NCBI RefSeq assembly: GCF_000331735.1
Contig: NC_020126.1
Location: 9,055,501 to 9,119,500 of the forward strand
Origin: Myxococcus stipitatus DSM 14675
GTDB taxonomy: Bacteria > Myxococcota > Myxococcia > Myxococcales > Myxococcaceae
DNA length: 64,000 nucleotides
Reading direction: 5' to 3'
Position numbers and translations under genes: made by a program. The notes beneath the pieces are model-generated. The model worked only from the letters and a program-made list of their open reading frames with translations. It was not told where the DNA came from and did not search any database. Positions 32,751 to 42,724 of this stretch are shown here, piece after piece. Positions within the stretch are counted from its first letter, which is position 1. Each line of letters begins with the position of its first letter.

Positions 32751-34301
32751 ATGTCCACCCCCGGCCGGCTGTCCGGTCTCCTGCTCCCGCTGTTCTCCCT
32801 CCGCGCCCCCACGGATTTCGGCATCGGCGACCTTGGCGCGCTGGAGGGGCTGTTCACCTGGATGAAGGCCGCCCGCCAGCGCCTGCTGATGCTGCTGCCG
32901 CTCCTGCCCACGGCGCCGGGGGACTCCAGTCCCTATGCCACCCGCTCCGCGTTCGGCCTCAACCCGCTCTTCATCGACCTGAGCGCGCTGCCGGAGTTCA
33001 TCGCCTCCGGAGGCGAGGCCGCGCTCTCCGCCGAGGAGAAGCAGAAGCTCGCCGAGGCCCGCGCCGCGCCGCGCGTGCGCTACGACCTGGTCTTCCCGCT
33101 CAAGGACGCGGCCCTCGCGCGCGCCTTCGACACGTTCGAGGCCCGGCACTGGGCCCCCCAGTCCGAGCGCGCCCGCGCCTTCCGCCAGTGGCGAGAGGCC
33201 CAAGGCGACTGGCTGGAGGACTACGCGCTCTTCACCGCCATCAGCGAGCAGGAGCAGCGCCGCGCGTGGTGGGAGTGGCCGGAGCCGCTGCGCACCCGCA
33301 AGCCCGACGCCTTGCGCGCGAAGGCCACGGAACTGGAGCGCCGCGTGCGCTACCACGCCTGGCTCCAGTGGGTGGCCGAGCAGCAATGGGACGCGGTGCG
33401 AGCGAAGGCCCGCGCCCAGGACGTGCTGCTGTGCGGCGACGAGCCGTTCATCATCGGCCAGGACAGCGCGGACTGCTGGGCCTACCCCACCATCCTCCGC
33501 CGCGACGCGCGGCTGGGCGTGCCGCCGGACGACTTCTCCGCCACGGGCCAGGACTGGGGCCTGCCCTACTTCGACTTCGCCGCGATGGAGAAGGACGACT
33601 ACGCGTGGCTCAAGTCGCGCGCGAAGAAGGCGGCCAGCTACTACGACCTGCGCCGCGTGGACCACGCAGTGGGCTACTTCCGGCAGTGGATTCGCGACGA
33701 GCAGACGCCCACCGGGCGCTTCATCCCGCCGGATGAGGAGAGCCACCGGAGGCTGGGGCGCAAGCACTTCGAGCTGCTCTCCGAAGGCGCCGGCATCGTC
33801 GCCGAGGACCTGGGCGTCATCCCACCCTTCGTGCGGAGCATCCTCGCGGAGCTCCGGCTGCCCGGCTATCGCGTGATGCGCTGGGAGCGCGACGGCAACG
33901 ACTACCGCCACCCGCACCACTTCCCGCCCGTGTCGCTGGTGACGACGGGCACGCATGACACGGACACCATGGCCGAGTGGTGGGAGGGCGCCCGCGACGA
34001 CGAGCGTCACGCCGCCGCGCGCGCGTGGCCGGAGATGCAGGGCGTGCCGGTGACGCGTGAGTTCACCCCCGAGGTCCACCGGGGCATGCTGGCCGCGGCG
34101 CTCAACTCGAGCAGCGACTTGTGCGTGCTGCCCTGGCAGGACGTGCTGGGGACCCGGGACCGCATCAACCTGCCGGGCTCCATGAGCGACTCGAACTGGG
34201 CCTATCGCATCAGCCAGGATGCGGGCGCGCTGATGTCCGACTCGACGACGCGGGAGGCCGCGGAGAAGCTGGCCTGGCTCACCGCCTCCGCCCGTCGTTG
34301 A
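32751..34301 (+). CDS. malQ: 4-alpha-glucanotransferase (amylomaltase)
   Basis: The product is 516 residues from the ATG at 32751. GH77 landmarks are present: FGIGDLGA near the start, SSPYATRSAFGLNPLFIDL, the nucleophile block LRRVDHAVGYFRQW, the acid-base block GIVAEDLGVIP, and GTHDTDTMAEWW. The enzyme transfers maltosyl and longer segments between alpha-glucans. A GH13 enzyme at 60372 may work on the same glucans. A hairpin follows at 34320. Confidence 0.9.
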   Translation: MSTPGRLSGLLLPLFSLRAPTDFGIGDLGALEGLFTWMKAARQRLLMLLPLLPTAPGDSSPYATRSAFGLNPLFIDLSALPEFIASGGEAALSAEEKQKLAEARAAPRVRYDLVFPLKDAALARAFDTFEARHWAPQSERARAFRQWREAQGDWLEDYALFTAISEQEQRRAWWEWPEPLRTRKPDALRAKATELERRVRYHAWLQWVAEQQWDAVRAKARAQDVLLCGDEPFIIGQDSADCWAYPTILRRDARLGVPPDDFSATGQDWGLPYFDFAAMEKDDYAWLKSRAKKAASYYDLRRVDHAVGYFRQWIRDEQTPTGRFIPPDEESHRRLGRKHFELLSEGAGIVAEDLGVIPPFVRSILAELRLPGYRVMRWERDGNDYRHPHHFPPVSLVTTGTHDTDTMAEWWEGARDDERHAAARAWPEMQGVPVTREFTPEVHRGMLAAALNSSSDLCVLPWQDVLGTRDRINLPGSMSDSNWAYRISQDAGALMSDSTTREAAEKLAWLTASARR

Positions 34302-34319
34302 AGGCGCGGCCCTGGGGCC

Positions 34320-34341
34320 GCCCGGGAGTCAGGTCCCGGGC
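34320..34341. terminator. Hairpin between convergent malQ and a small lipoprotein gene
   Basis: GCCCGGGA (34320-34327) and TCCCGGGC (34334-34341) pair perfectly across a 6-nt loop. It lies 19 bp after malQ and 24 bp before the end of the opposite gene, so it could serve both. Confidence 0.6.
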
Positions 34342-34365
34342 GCCTGGGCGCACCCCGCGCACCAC

Positions 34366-34674
34366 TCAGTCGATGCACTTCACCTGGCCCGGGAGGCCGT
34401 CGAAGATGGCGCAGCGCCGGTTGGAGTTGGCGCACTCCAGCCGCTCGCAGACGTCGTCGCGCACGCAGATGGGCGGCGAGCGGCCGAACTCCAGGAAGAC
34501 CTCGGCGCAGAACTCGTCGACCCGCTCGCAGCCGAAGGAGCCGCAGTACTCGGCGTCCGCCAGGCTCTCCCCTTCCTTGAGCCGGACCACCTCGTCATCG
34601 TCCACACCGCAGGCGGTGGCGAGTGCCGACATCACGCAGAACACCCAGATTCTCATTCGCCGGGACAGGAGCAT
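34366..34674 (-). CDS. Small Cys-rich lipoprotein
   Basis: The product is 102 residues. The start at 34674 is preceded by GGGGG; an ATG at 34656 is possible. The signal peptide WVFCVMSALATACG ends at lipobox ATAC. The mature part has eight cysteines (YCGSFGCERVDEFC, CVRDDVCERLECANSNRRC, KCID) that probably form disulfides. It was probably recruited to the outer membrane. Its function is unknown. It is divergent from the TamA-like gene. Confidence 0.7.
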   Translation of the reverse strand: MLLSRRMRIWVFCVMSALATACGVDDDEVVRLKEGESLADAEYCGSFGCERVDEFCAEVFLEFGRSPPICVRDDVCERLECANSNRRCAIFDGLPGQVKCID

Positions 34675-34837
34675 GGCCCCCAATCTGGCGCACCTTGGCT
34701 CGGCATGCACGCGCCCACGTGTTTCTGGCAAGGACCAGCCAACAGGAAGCGCCAAGGCACCGTCGGAATGCGACACTACACAGGGGCCATGTGCCAGCAA
34801 ACGCGCCCGACGCGGGCCTTCCGGGTATGAACACTCC

Positions 34838-36973
34838 GTGGCTGTTGACCTGCTTCGACTCCTCCGCCTCGCCACTCTCGCCGCGCTCCTGAGCGTCGCG
34901 GCGTGTGCCACCACGTCCACGCCTCCGCCGGGCCCCAAGGTCTCCACCCTGGACATCCAGGGCACGGACCAGGTCAGCGAGGGGGACATCAAGGACCACA
35001 TCCTCACGTCCGCGACGCCGTGGTGGGCGTTCTGGCCCTTTGGCGGTCCGCACTACTTCGACCCCAACGCGTGGCAGGCGGACCTGCGCCGCATCGAGCG
35101 GTTCTACCAGGCCCAGGGCTTCTACCAGGCGGAGGTGGTGGACAGTCAGGTGAAGCCCCAGGGCAAGGACACGGTGAAGCTCCAGGTCCAGGTCGACGAG
35201 GGCCAGCCCACGCTCATCGCCGGCATCCAGCTCGACGGGCTGCAGACGCTTCCGGAAGAGCACCGCCAGGAGCACCACGACCGGGTGAAGGCCATCCTCC
35301 CCTTCAAGGAAGGCGACGTCTTCCGCGAGGGGCCCTGGGAGGAATCCAAGACGCTGGTGCAGGAGCAGTTGCGCGAGCTGGGCTACGCGGAGGCGGAGGT
35401 GTCCGGCGAGGTGCAGGTGGACGTGGACACGCGGCAGGCCCAGGTGCGGCTCACCGTGAAGCCCGGGCCGCGCTATCGCTTCGGCAACACCTTCGTCGCC
35501 ACGGACGCCCACCCGCAGGTCCCTCCGCGCCGCATCATCGAGCAGGTGCAGGGCGCGCTGAAGAAGGGCGACTGGTACAGCGAGACGGCGCTGGCGGAGG
35601 CCCAGGCGCGCGTGTTCCGGATGGGTGTGTTCGGCGCGGTGAAGGTGAACCGCGGAGCGCCCGACCGCGAGACAGCGACGGTGCCCATCGTCGTGGACGT
35701 GCGGGAGGCGCCGTTCCGCTCGGTGCGCCTGGGTGGTGGTATCGGCGTGGACGCGGCCCGACAGGAAGTGCGCGTGCTGGGGGAGTGGACCCACCGCAAC
35801 TTCCTCGGCGGACTGCGCCGCGTCACGGTGCGGGGTCGCGCGGGCTACGCGTTCATCCGCGACATCATCACCCCCACGAAGCAGGGCCCCGTGTTCGAGG
35901 TGACGGGCGAATACGAGCAGCCGCGCTTCCTGTTCCGCGACGTGCGCCACCAGACGTCGCTCACCCTGGAGAAGGGCCTGGAGCAGGCGTACGACTTCTA
36001 CGGCGGCAAGCTGCAGACGGGCGTCATCTGGCAGCCGCATCGCAACTTCTCCGTCTTCCCGTCCTACAACCTCCAGATCTACCAGCTGACGGGGCGCGTG
36101 AGCGCGGACTCGCGCGTGCCGCCCGTCGTCCTGGGCTGTGGTGACTCAGGGCAGGTGGGCTGCGAGGTGGCACTGAGCTTCCTCGAGCTGGCCTTCACGT
36201 GGGACCGGCGCAATGACCCGGTGGCGCCTCGGGACGGCTACTACATCAGCCTCTCCGTGCAGAAGGGCGGCGGGCTGCTCCAGGGCGACTTCAACTACGT
36301 GCGGCTGCTGCCGGACCTTCGTTTCTACCGCTCGTTCGGCGACGAGAAGCAGTTGGTGCTCGCGGGCAAGGTGCGCATGGGGACGCTCAACCCCGCGGGC
36401 AACTCGCAGAGCTCCATCGTCACCCGCTTCTTCTCCGGGGGCGCCACGTCCATGCGCGGCTTCAACGGACAGCGGCTGTCCCCGCTCGCGGCGCTCACGA
36501 AGCAAGTGGACACCAACAACGACGGCGAGCCGGACGAAGAGGTCCAGAAGTCCGAGTGGGACACCGTGCCCGTGGGAGGCAACAGCCTCTTCGAGACATC
36601 GCTGGAGCTGCGCTACCAGATCTCCACCAGCCTGATGCTCGCGGCGTTCTGGGACTCGGGGCTCGTGGGCGTGGAGGGCTTCGACTCGCGCTCCGCGCCG
36701 CGCCTGTTCGGTCCCGAGCACTACCACGCGGTGGGCCTGGGCCTGCGCTACATCACCGTGGTGGGTCCCATCCGGCTGGACATCGCGCGGCGCCTGAACA
36801 TCGGCCAGGGCTTGCCGGTCGACAATCCGCGCTACATCTATCCCACGTCCGGGGGCTGCTTCGGCATCGGCAGCAAGTGGAAGGAGGACGGGCCCACCTC
36901 GCGCGCCGCCACCTTCGCGGGCTCACCGGATGGGCAGTGCGCGCTTCAACTCTCGATCGGAGAAGCGTTTTGA
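34838..36973 (+). CDS. tamA: TamA/BamA-family outer-membrane assembly protein (POTRA and beta-barrel)
   Basis: The product is 711 residues. The frame is open far upstream; I use the GTG at 34838 because it gives a signal sequence (VDLLRLLRLATLAALLSVAAC) with lipobox VAAC. POTRA-type repeats follow (PKVSTLDIQGTDQVSEGDIK, PTLIAGIQLDGLQTLPEEH, PRYRFGNTFVATDA). After about residue 400 comes a 16-strand-type Omp85 barrel with the conserved GGATSMRGFNGQ (lid-lock RGF/RGY). Omp85 proteins insert outer-membrane proteins. The next gene is TamB, overlapping by 4 nt, so this is a TamA role. A lipidated TamA is unusual. Confidence 0.85.
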   Translation: MAVDLLRLLRLATLAALLSVAACATTSTPPPGPKVSTLDIQGTDQVSEGDIKDHILTSATPWWAFWPFGGPHYFDPNAWQADLRRIERFYQAQGFYQAEVVDSQVKPQGKDTVKLQVQVDEGQPTLIAGIQLDGLQTLPEEHRQEHHDRVKAILPFKEGDVFREGPWEESKTLVQEQLRELGYAEAEVSGEVQVDVDTRQAQVRLTVKPGPRYRFGNTFVATDAHPQVPPRRIIEQVQGALKKGDWYSETALAEAQARVFRMGVFGAVKVNRGAPDRETATVPIVVDVREAPFRSVRLGGGIGVDAARQEVRVLGEWTHRNFLGGLRRVTVRGRAGYAFIRDIITPTKQGPVFEVTGEYEQPRFLFRDVRHQTSLTLEKGLEQAYDFYGGKLQTGVIWQPHRNFSVFPSYNLQIYQLTGRVSADSRVPPVVLGCGDSGQVGCEVALSFLELAFTWDRRNDPVAPRDGYYISLSVQKGGGLLQGDFNYVRLLPDLRFYRSFGDEKQLVLAGKVRMGTLNPAGNSQSSIVTRFFSGGATSMRGFNGQRLSPLAALTKQVDTNNDGEPDEEVQKSEWDTVPVGGNSLFETSLELRYQISTSLMLAAFWDSGLVGVEGFDSRSAPRLFGPEHYHAVGLGLRYITVVGPIRLDIARRLNIGQGLPVDNPRYIYPTSGGCFGIGSKWKEDGPTSRAATFAGSPDGQCALQLSIGEAF

Positions 36974-39900
36974 GCCGGCGACGCTGGGGGCGATGGCTGC
37001 TGTGGGGCCTGCTCGGCGTGGTGGGACTGGTCGTGCTCACGGTGGCGTGCGCGCTGGTGTGGGCCACGTCCCCGCCGGGTGAGCGCTGGCTGCTGCACAA
37101 GGGCCTGGGACTGGCCAACGAGCAGTTCGCCGGGCGACTGGACGTGGGTGGGCTGGACCTGGACCTGCCTGGCGCCGTCCTCACGGGCGTGAAGCTGTAT
37201 GACCCGGAGGGCGAGCTGGTGGCGGAGATTGCCCGTGTGGAAGCACGCGTGCGGCCAGGCGCGCTCCTGCGTCAGCACGTGGACCTCTCGCAGGCCCGCG
37301 TGGAAGCGCCCCGGCTCTACCTGGCCCAGGACGAGCGAGGACTGAACCTCTCCCGCGCGCTCGCGGCGCGCGTCGCCAAGCCCGAGGAGCCCCCCGGTCC
37401 GCGCGGAAAGCTGCGCGTGGACCTGCGCGAGCTGGTGCTCCAGGACGGCCATGTCGACTTCAAGCAGGAGCTGGAGGACGACGGCGAGCGACACGTGCGC
37501 CTGGAGGACTTCGACGCCCGAGGCAGCGGGAGCTACGCGGTGGCCACGCGCTCGTTCACCGTGGCGCTGGAGTCCACCGGAGGGCTCGCCTTGCCCGTGA
37601 AGGGACCGCTCCGGTTGGACGTGAAGGGCGGCGGCGAGGAGGACTCGCTCCATGCCGACGTGAAGCTGGACCTCGCGGGACTGCTGCTGGACGCGACGGC
37701 CTCGATGACGCTCCCGGCGGACACGGCGCCGGGGGAGCCTCCGGGCGTGTTGAAGGTGAACGCGGACGTGCGCCAGCTCACCGTGCCGCCGGAGCTGACG
37801 CGCGGCTTCATCCCCACCTGGCCGCTGCGCGCGCCCGTGAGCCTCGCGGGCAAGGCGGGGCTCGAGGGCGAGGTGGTGTTCGCGGATGTCCAAGGCAAGG
37901 CCGCGGAGGCGACGTTCGAGGTGAAGGGCGACGTGAACCTGGAGCGGCTGCGCACCGATGGCCTCATCGTGAAGGCGCGCGGCGTGGACCTCTCCGTGCT
38001 GGTGGACTCGGGCCCCAAGACGAACCTCTCCGCGGACCTCACGGCGAAGGGCGGCGGCACGAGCCTGGAGACCCTCGACGGGGAGGTGGACCTGTCGGTG
38101 TCACCCTCGCGCTACCTGGGCCAGCCGCTGGGACCCGTGGAGCTGAAGGCCTCCGCGAAGGACGGCCACTACACGCTGTCCCGCTTGCGGGTGCTGGTCC
38201 CCGGCGCCTCCCTCCACGCGCAGGGTGAGGGCACCACGAAGGCCCTGCGGGTGAATGGCGGACTGACGGCGGGCGACCTCTCGCTGCTGTCCCAGGCCCT
38301 GACGCGGCTGCTGCCCGGCACGTTCCCTCCCCTGGCGGGAAGCGGCACGCTGGAGTTCCGCGTGGAGGGCTCCGCGCGAGAGCCCGGCATCAACGCCCAG
38401 GGCACCTTCACCTCGCTGGCCTACGGCGACTTCGCGGTGAAGAACCTCACGCTCAACGCGGAGGTCCCGGACGTCACCCATCCCCTCTCCGCGGACGCGA
38501 CGGTGGTGATGGGAGAGCTGCGCGCCGGTGACCGCCAGTTCCGGGATGTGTCCGCCAACTTCACCACGGAGGGGCGGAAGCTGGAGGCCAGCGTGCGCGC
38601 CCTGGGCGACACGATGCTCGGCCTCACGCTGTCGGGCCTGGTGGATGAAGACACCCACGGGCTGCAACTCCAAGGGATGACCCTCTCGTGGCCGGAGGCC
38701 ACCTGGAAGCTCCAGGCCCCCACCCATGTGCGACTCGACAGCGGCAAGGTCGCGGTGGAGCCCGCGCTCGAGCTCACGTCCGGGGCGCAGGTGATATCCG
38801 TGCTCGGCTCGCTCATCCGCGAGGAAATCACCGCGCGCGTGGACCTGGAGGCCGTGGACCTGTCGCTGCTGCCTCGGCTGGCCGTGCCCGAGTCACTCGG
38901 GTTGGGCGGCACGGTGTCGGGCTTCGTCACCGCGAAGGGCCGCGTGGCGCGCCCCGATGCCCAGGCCCAGGTGCGCTGGCGCGATGGTCGCGTGTCGGAG
39001 TACACGGACCTCCAGGTGTCGGTCGACGGGCGCTACGAGAAGGACCGCGCCACGGGCAAGCTCACGGCGTCGAATCCCGCGGCCAGCGTCTCCGCCGACT
39101 TCGACGTGCCAGTGCAAGGCGTGCTCAAGCGCCGCCGGGATGCGCTGGCCCTCACCGTCCGGTTGGAGAACCTGGACATCCCCAAGGCCATGGCCCTGCT
39201 GAAGCGCACGGAGCCGGTGACGGGAACGGCGTCCGGAGAGCTGCGCATCGACGGCACCGCGAAGGACCCTCGGCTGACGCTTCAAATCAACGGACAGGCG
39301 CTGAACTACACCGCGCCGCCTCCGGGCTTCTCGCTGAAGCAGCCGCTGGACCTGGCGCTGCACGCGGCGTCGGACGCGCAGGACGGCACGCTCGACGCGC
39401 GCGTCGATGTGAAGGGCCTGGGCTCCCAGACGTATGTCGTCCTGCACACGCCCTTCACGCTGGGCGGGATGCTGGCGCGGCCGCCCAAGGCCGATGAGCT
39501 GCTGACGGCCTCGGTGGACCTGGAGGCGCGTGTGGCGGACCTGCCCCTGGCCCAGTTCGAGGGCGTGGGTGGACTCGAGGAGCCCGGAGGCACCGTCTCC
39601 GCGCAGCTCTTCCTCACCGGCTCCGCGATGGTGCCGCAGGCGCGCTTGAGCGTGAAGTCCTCGGGGCTGACGGCGTATGGACTGCCGCCCGTGGATGGGC
39701 AGCTCGGCGTGGTGGGCGATGACCAGGACGTGAAGGTGACGCTGGCGGTGCAGCGCGAGGACAAGCCGCTGGTGCAACTGGATGTCACGCTGGAGGCGCC
39801 GCTCGGTGCGCTCCAGGACCAGGAGGTCTACGGGCACATCCCCCTCCAGCTCAAGGGCCGGCTGGGCCCCATGCCGATTCAACACCTGCCCGGCGTGGCG

Positions 39901-41664
39901 AAGGCCCGCGTGAAGAGCACGACGAACTCCCGGTCCGTCGCGCCCGAGTCCAAGAGCCTCCAGGGCGAGCTCGCGGTGGAGCTGACCGCGCGAGGCACGC
40001 TCGACACGCCCCACATCGAGCTCACCGCGGGCGCGCAGAAGCTCGGCATGGGCGACCTGGCGCTCGGACAGGCGCGGGTGCAGTACGGCTATCAGAACGC
40101 CCGCTCCACCTTCGACGTGCTCCTCTCCGCTCCGGCGGGGGGCACCCTGCACGTGGACGGAAACGTGGCGATGGACGTGTCCCTGCCCGCGCTGCGCAAG
40201 GGTCTGGACACCGCGCGCGCGCCGCTGGACGTGACGCTCGACGCGCGCGACTTCGACCCGTCCTTCCTCTCCGGCGCGGTGGAGGTGGTGCGCGGCGTGG
40301 GCGGGATGATTCAAGCGGACGCGAAGCTCACCGGCACCGTGGCCGCGCCCATCTTCCGAGGCACGCTGGAGTGGAAGGACGGCAAGCTCGCGCTGATGGG
40401 GCTGGGCGAGTACCGCGACATCCAGCTCAGCCTCGATGCGACGCAGGAGGCGTTGTCGGTGAAGAAGCTGGCCGTGAAGGCCGGCGGTGGCTCGCTCTGG
40501 CTGGAGGCGCCGCTGACCGCCACGAGCACGCGGAATGGGGAGTACGAGCTGTCCAGCCCCGCGGAGAAGCCCTACCCGCTGCGCGCCCAGAACTTCCCCA
40601 TCATCTACGACGACCAGCTCATGGCGCTGTTGAGCATGCGCGCGAAGGTGGAGGGCACGCTGTCCAACCACCTGGTCAACCTGCGCAACGTCTCCATCCC
40701 CGAGGCCACCATCGAGCTGCCGGAGGTGAAGCGCAAGGACCTCCAGGCCATGGGGCGCCCCGACGACATTGTGCTCGTGCGGCGCGGCGTCCCGCTCGAG
40801 CGGCGCAAGCGCAAGCAGCCGCAGCAGCCTTCTCCGGGTGAGCCCCAGCCGGAGACACCGCAGACGCCGGCGACGCCTCCACCCGAGGAAGCCGCGTCCG
40901 AGCCCGGCGACGAGTCCTCTGCGTCACGCGCCTACTGGGTGAACGTGAACGCGCCGCGCAACCTCTGGGTGAAGGGCTCCGACGTCAACGTGGAGCTGGG
41001 CCTGTCCGAGGACTTCCGCATCGAATACACCGACCAGGCGCGCCTCTTCGGACAGGTGCGCGTGCTGCGCGGACGGGTGGACGTGCTGGGCCGGCGCTTC
41101 GACGTCCAGCGCGACAGCATCGTGAGCTTCACGGGGCCGCCCGCCGTCCCCTACATCAACGTCACCGCCGAGCACCGCAACGAGACGGCCAGCGTCACGG
41201 TGTTCGTCACCATCCGAGGCCAGGGGCGCGACTTCACGCTGAAGCCCACCAGCGAGCCGCCCATGCCCGAGTCCGAAATCTACACCCTGCTCGCCACGGG
41301 CCGCCGCACCCTGGAGCGAGGCTCCGGCGCGTCCATGACCGCCAGCGCGCAGGCCGCGTCGGTGGTGGGCTCGCTCGTCGCCAACGAGGCGCGCAAGGCC
41401 CTGGCCGCCAAGCTCCCGCTGGATGTGCTCTCCATCGAGGCGGGGGGCGCGGGCATCGCCGGAACCAAGCTGGAGGTGGGCACGTACGTCACCGACAAGA
41501 TCTACGTCGGCTACACCGGACGCGTCGGCGCCAACATCCAGCAAGGGGAGAACTCCAACGCGGTCCGATTCGAGTACCAGTTCGGACCGCGCTGGAGCCT
41601 GGAAGGTCAGTACGGCGACGCGCGCTCGGGCGGCCTCGACCTCATCTGGAGCAACGAGTACTGA
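36970..41664 (+). CDS. tamB: TamB, translocation and assembly module protein (DUF490 family)
   Basis: The product is 1564 residues. The TTG start at 36970 overlaps the tamA stop (TTGA), so the two are translationally coupled. A membrane anchor lies at about 5-32 (RWGRWLLWGLLGVVGLVVLTV). A long beta-taco region (AsmA-like) runs to about 1240, with many hydrophobic strands. A Pro/Glu-rich linker (PQQPSPGEPQPETPQTPAT) follows, and then the conserved C-terminal domain (RGQGRDFTLKPTSEPPMPE, LLATGRRTLERGSGASM). TamB spans the periplasm and works with TamA on outer-membrane protein insertion and lipid transport. It ends 7 bp from a convergent gene. Confidence 0.9.
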   Translation: MSRRRWGRWLLWGLLGVVGLVVLTVACALVWATSPPGERWLLHKGLGLANEQFAGRLDVGGLDLDLPGAVLTGVKLYDPEGELVAEIARVEARVRPGALLRQHVDLSQARVEAPRLYLAQDERGLNLSRALAARVAKPEEPPGPRGKLRVDLRELVLQDGHVDFKQELEDDGERHVRLEDFDARGSGSYAVATRSFTVALESTGGLALPVKGPLRLDVKGGGEEDSLHADVKLDLAGLLLDATASMTLPADTAPGEPPGVLKVNADVRQLTVPPELTRGFIPTWPLRAPVSLAGKAGLEGEVVFADVQGKAAEATFEVKGDVNLERLRTDGLIVKARGVDLSVLVDSGPKTNLSADLTAKGGGTSLETLDGEVDLSVSPSRYLGQPLGPVELKASAKDGHYTLSRLRVLVPGASLHAQGEGTTKALRVNGGLTAGDLSLLSQALTRLLPGTFPPLAGSGTLEFRVEGSAREPGINAQGTFTSLAYGDFAVKNLTLNAEVPDVTHPLSADATVVMGELRAGDRQFRDVSANFTTEGRKLEASVRALGDTMLGLTLSGLVDEDTHGLQLQGMTLSWPEATWKLQAPTHVRLDSGKVAVEPALELTSGAQVISVLGSLIREEITARVDLEAVDLSLLPRLAVPESLGLGGTVSGFVTAKGRVARPDAQAQVRWRDGRVSEYTDLQVSVDGRYEKDRATGKLTASNPAASVSADFDVPVQGVLKRRRDALALTVRLENLDIPKAMALLKRTEPVTGTASGELRIDGTAKDPRLTLQINGQALNYTAPPPGFSLKQPLDLALHAASDAQDGTLDARVDVKGLGSQTYVVLHTPFTLGGMLARPPKADELLTASVDLEARVADLPLAQFEGVGGLEEPGGTVSAQLFLTGSAMVPQARLSVKSSGLTAYGLPPVDGQLGVVGDDQDVKVTLAVQREDKPLVQLDVTLEAPLGALQDQEVYGHIPLQLKGRLGPMPIQHLPGVAKARVKSTTNSRSVAPESKSLQGELAVELTARGTLDTPHIELTAGAQKLGMGDLALGQARVQYGYQNARSTFDVLLSAPAGGTLHVDGNVAMDVSLPALRKGLDTARAPLDVTLDARDFDPSFLSGAVEVVRGVGGMIQADAKLTGTVAAPIFRGTLEWKDGKLALMGLGEYRDIQLSLDATQEALSVKKLAVKAGGGSLWLEAPLTATSTRNGEYELSSPAEKPYPLRAQNFPIIYDDQLMALLSMRAKVEGTLSNHLVNLRNVSIPEATIELPEVKRKDLQAMGRPDDIVLVRRGVPLERRKRKQPQQPSPGEPQPETPQTPATPPPEEAASEPGDESSASRAYWVNVNAPRNLWVKGSDVNVELGLSEDFRIEYTDQARLFGQVRVLRGRVDVLGRRFDVQRDSIVSFTGPPAVPYINVTAEHRNETASVTVFVTIRGQGRDFTLKPTSEPPMPESEIYTLLATGRRTLERGSGASMTASAQAASVVGSLVANEARKALAAKLPLDVLSIEAGGAGIAGTKLEVGTYVTDKIYVGYTGRVGANIQQGENSNAVRFEYQFGPRWSLEGQYGDARSGGLDLIWSNEY

Positions 41665-41671
41665 GCGCGGG

Positions 41672-42724
41672 CTACAGCCAGTACATCTCGAAGCACGCGC
41701 CCACCGGACCCGCGCCGCTGTTGGGCGCCATGGGCGCGCTCACCCACGCACCGCCCACGCCGCACTGGCTCCACTGCTGATTGGACGAGGACTGCACGCA
41801 CGTGCGCGCCGGCACCGAGCGGCCCAGCGTGGCGGAGGGGCACCACGGCCACTCCTGCGTGCAGGTGGTGGGCTTGTCCGTGCTGCCCGCCGAGAACGTG
41901 CCGCCCACGCACTGACGCCACATCGCGTCCGAGGAGCTCTGCACACAGCCCAGGTCCGGCACCGTCGTGCCCGCCGTCTCCGACACACAGCCCGTCGTCG
42001 GCCCGCCCCAGTTGAAGCCGCCCGACGCATAGCGGTTGTAGATGACCGACACCAGCGACGAGCCCCCCACCGTCGTGCGGCCACACTGCGTCGCGTACGC
42101 GCCCACCCACGGCGTATACGTGTACAGCGCCGCGGTGGCCTTGTTCGCGGGCTTCACCGAGCACGGGTCCAGCGTCGACTTCGTCGTCCCCACCTTCCAA
42201 CCGGAGACCGTCGGCCGCCCCGCATCCAGGTCCGTGAAGTAGCCGCGCAGCTTCTTCGCCGAGCAGTCAATCTGCTTCCCGAAGCCGACGTACTGCGCAT
42301 CACAGCCGCTGCTGTCCGGGCAGCCACAGCCCGTCGCCTTCGCCAGGTTGTTGGAGGTGCCGCTCTGCACCAGGCTCGACTCCACCTGGATGCGCGCCAG
42401 CATGTACAGCGGGCTGATGCCAGACGCCTTCGAGCGCTCCACGATGAGCGCCGCCGCCGTCTTGTTGCTGAACGCCGGGTCCTTGTACGTCGCCAGATAC
42501 GAGCCCTGCTGCGTCAGGAACGCCTGCACCTGCTCGGTGGTGATCCACTGGTGGCCCAGCAGGTTCGAGTCCTCCAGGAGCCGGTGCATGTCGTACTTCA
42601 CCGTCGCTTCCTGGAGCACCTGTCCGGTGAGCTCGTCGATGACCTCACCTTGCCCTTCATCGACGGGACCACAACCAACCGCCAGCACCACCGACACCAC
42701 GAGACACCACAGTCGCAACGTCAT
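41672..42724 (-). CDS. Lipoprotein with lysozyme-like core and CVQS repeats
   Basis: The product is 350 residues. Its signal peptide ends in lipobox LAVGC. A central ISPLYMLARIQVESSLVQSGT resembles the start of the lysozyme/SLT fold, where the Glu after the helix is catalytic. A segment reading GCGCPDSSGCDAQYVGFGKQ follows. The C-terminal part has two copies of CVQSSS-x4-W-x-QC (CVQSSSDAMWRQC, CVQSSSNQQWSQC), perhaps sugar-binding. It may be a peptidoglycan hydrolase or wall-binding protein; I am not sure. It is divergent from the next gene. Confidence 0.6.
   Translation of the reverse strand: MTLRLWCLVVSVVLAVGCGPVDEGQGEVIDELTGQVLQEATVKYDMHRLLEDSNLLGHQWITTEQVQAFLTQQGSYLATYKDPAFSNKTAAALIVERSKASGISPLYMLARIQVESSLVQSGTSNNLAKATGCGCPDSSGCDAQYVGFGKQIDCSAKKLRGYFTDLDAGRPTVSGWKVGTTKSTLDPCSVKPANKATAALYTYTPWVGAYATQCGRTTVGGSSLVSVIYNRYASGGFNWGGPTTGCVSETAGTTVPDLGCVQSSSDAMWRQCVGGTFSAGSTDKPTTCTQEWPWCPSATLGRSVPARTCVQSSSNQQWSQCGVGGAWVSAPMAPNSGAGPVGACFEMYWL

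Noticed and set aside
38893-40671. A minus-strand open frame of 592 codons opposite TamB
   Set aside because: Composition typical of an antisense shadow (HVHRQ-rich), while TamB continues in the other strand.
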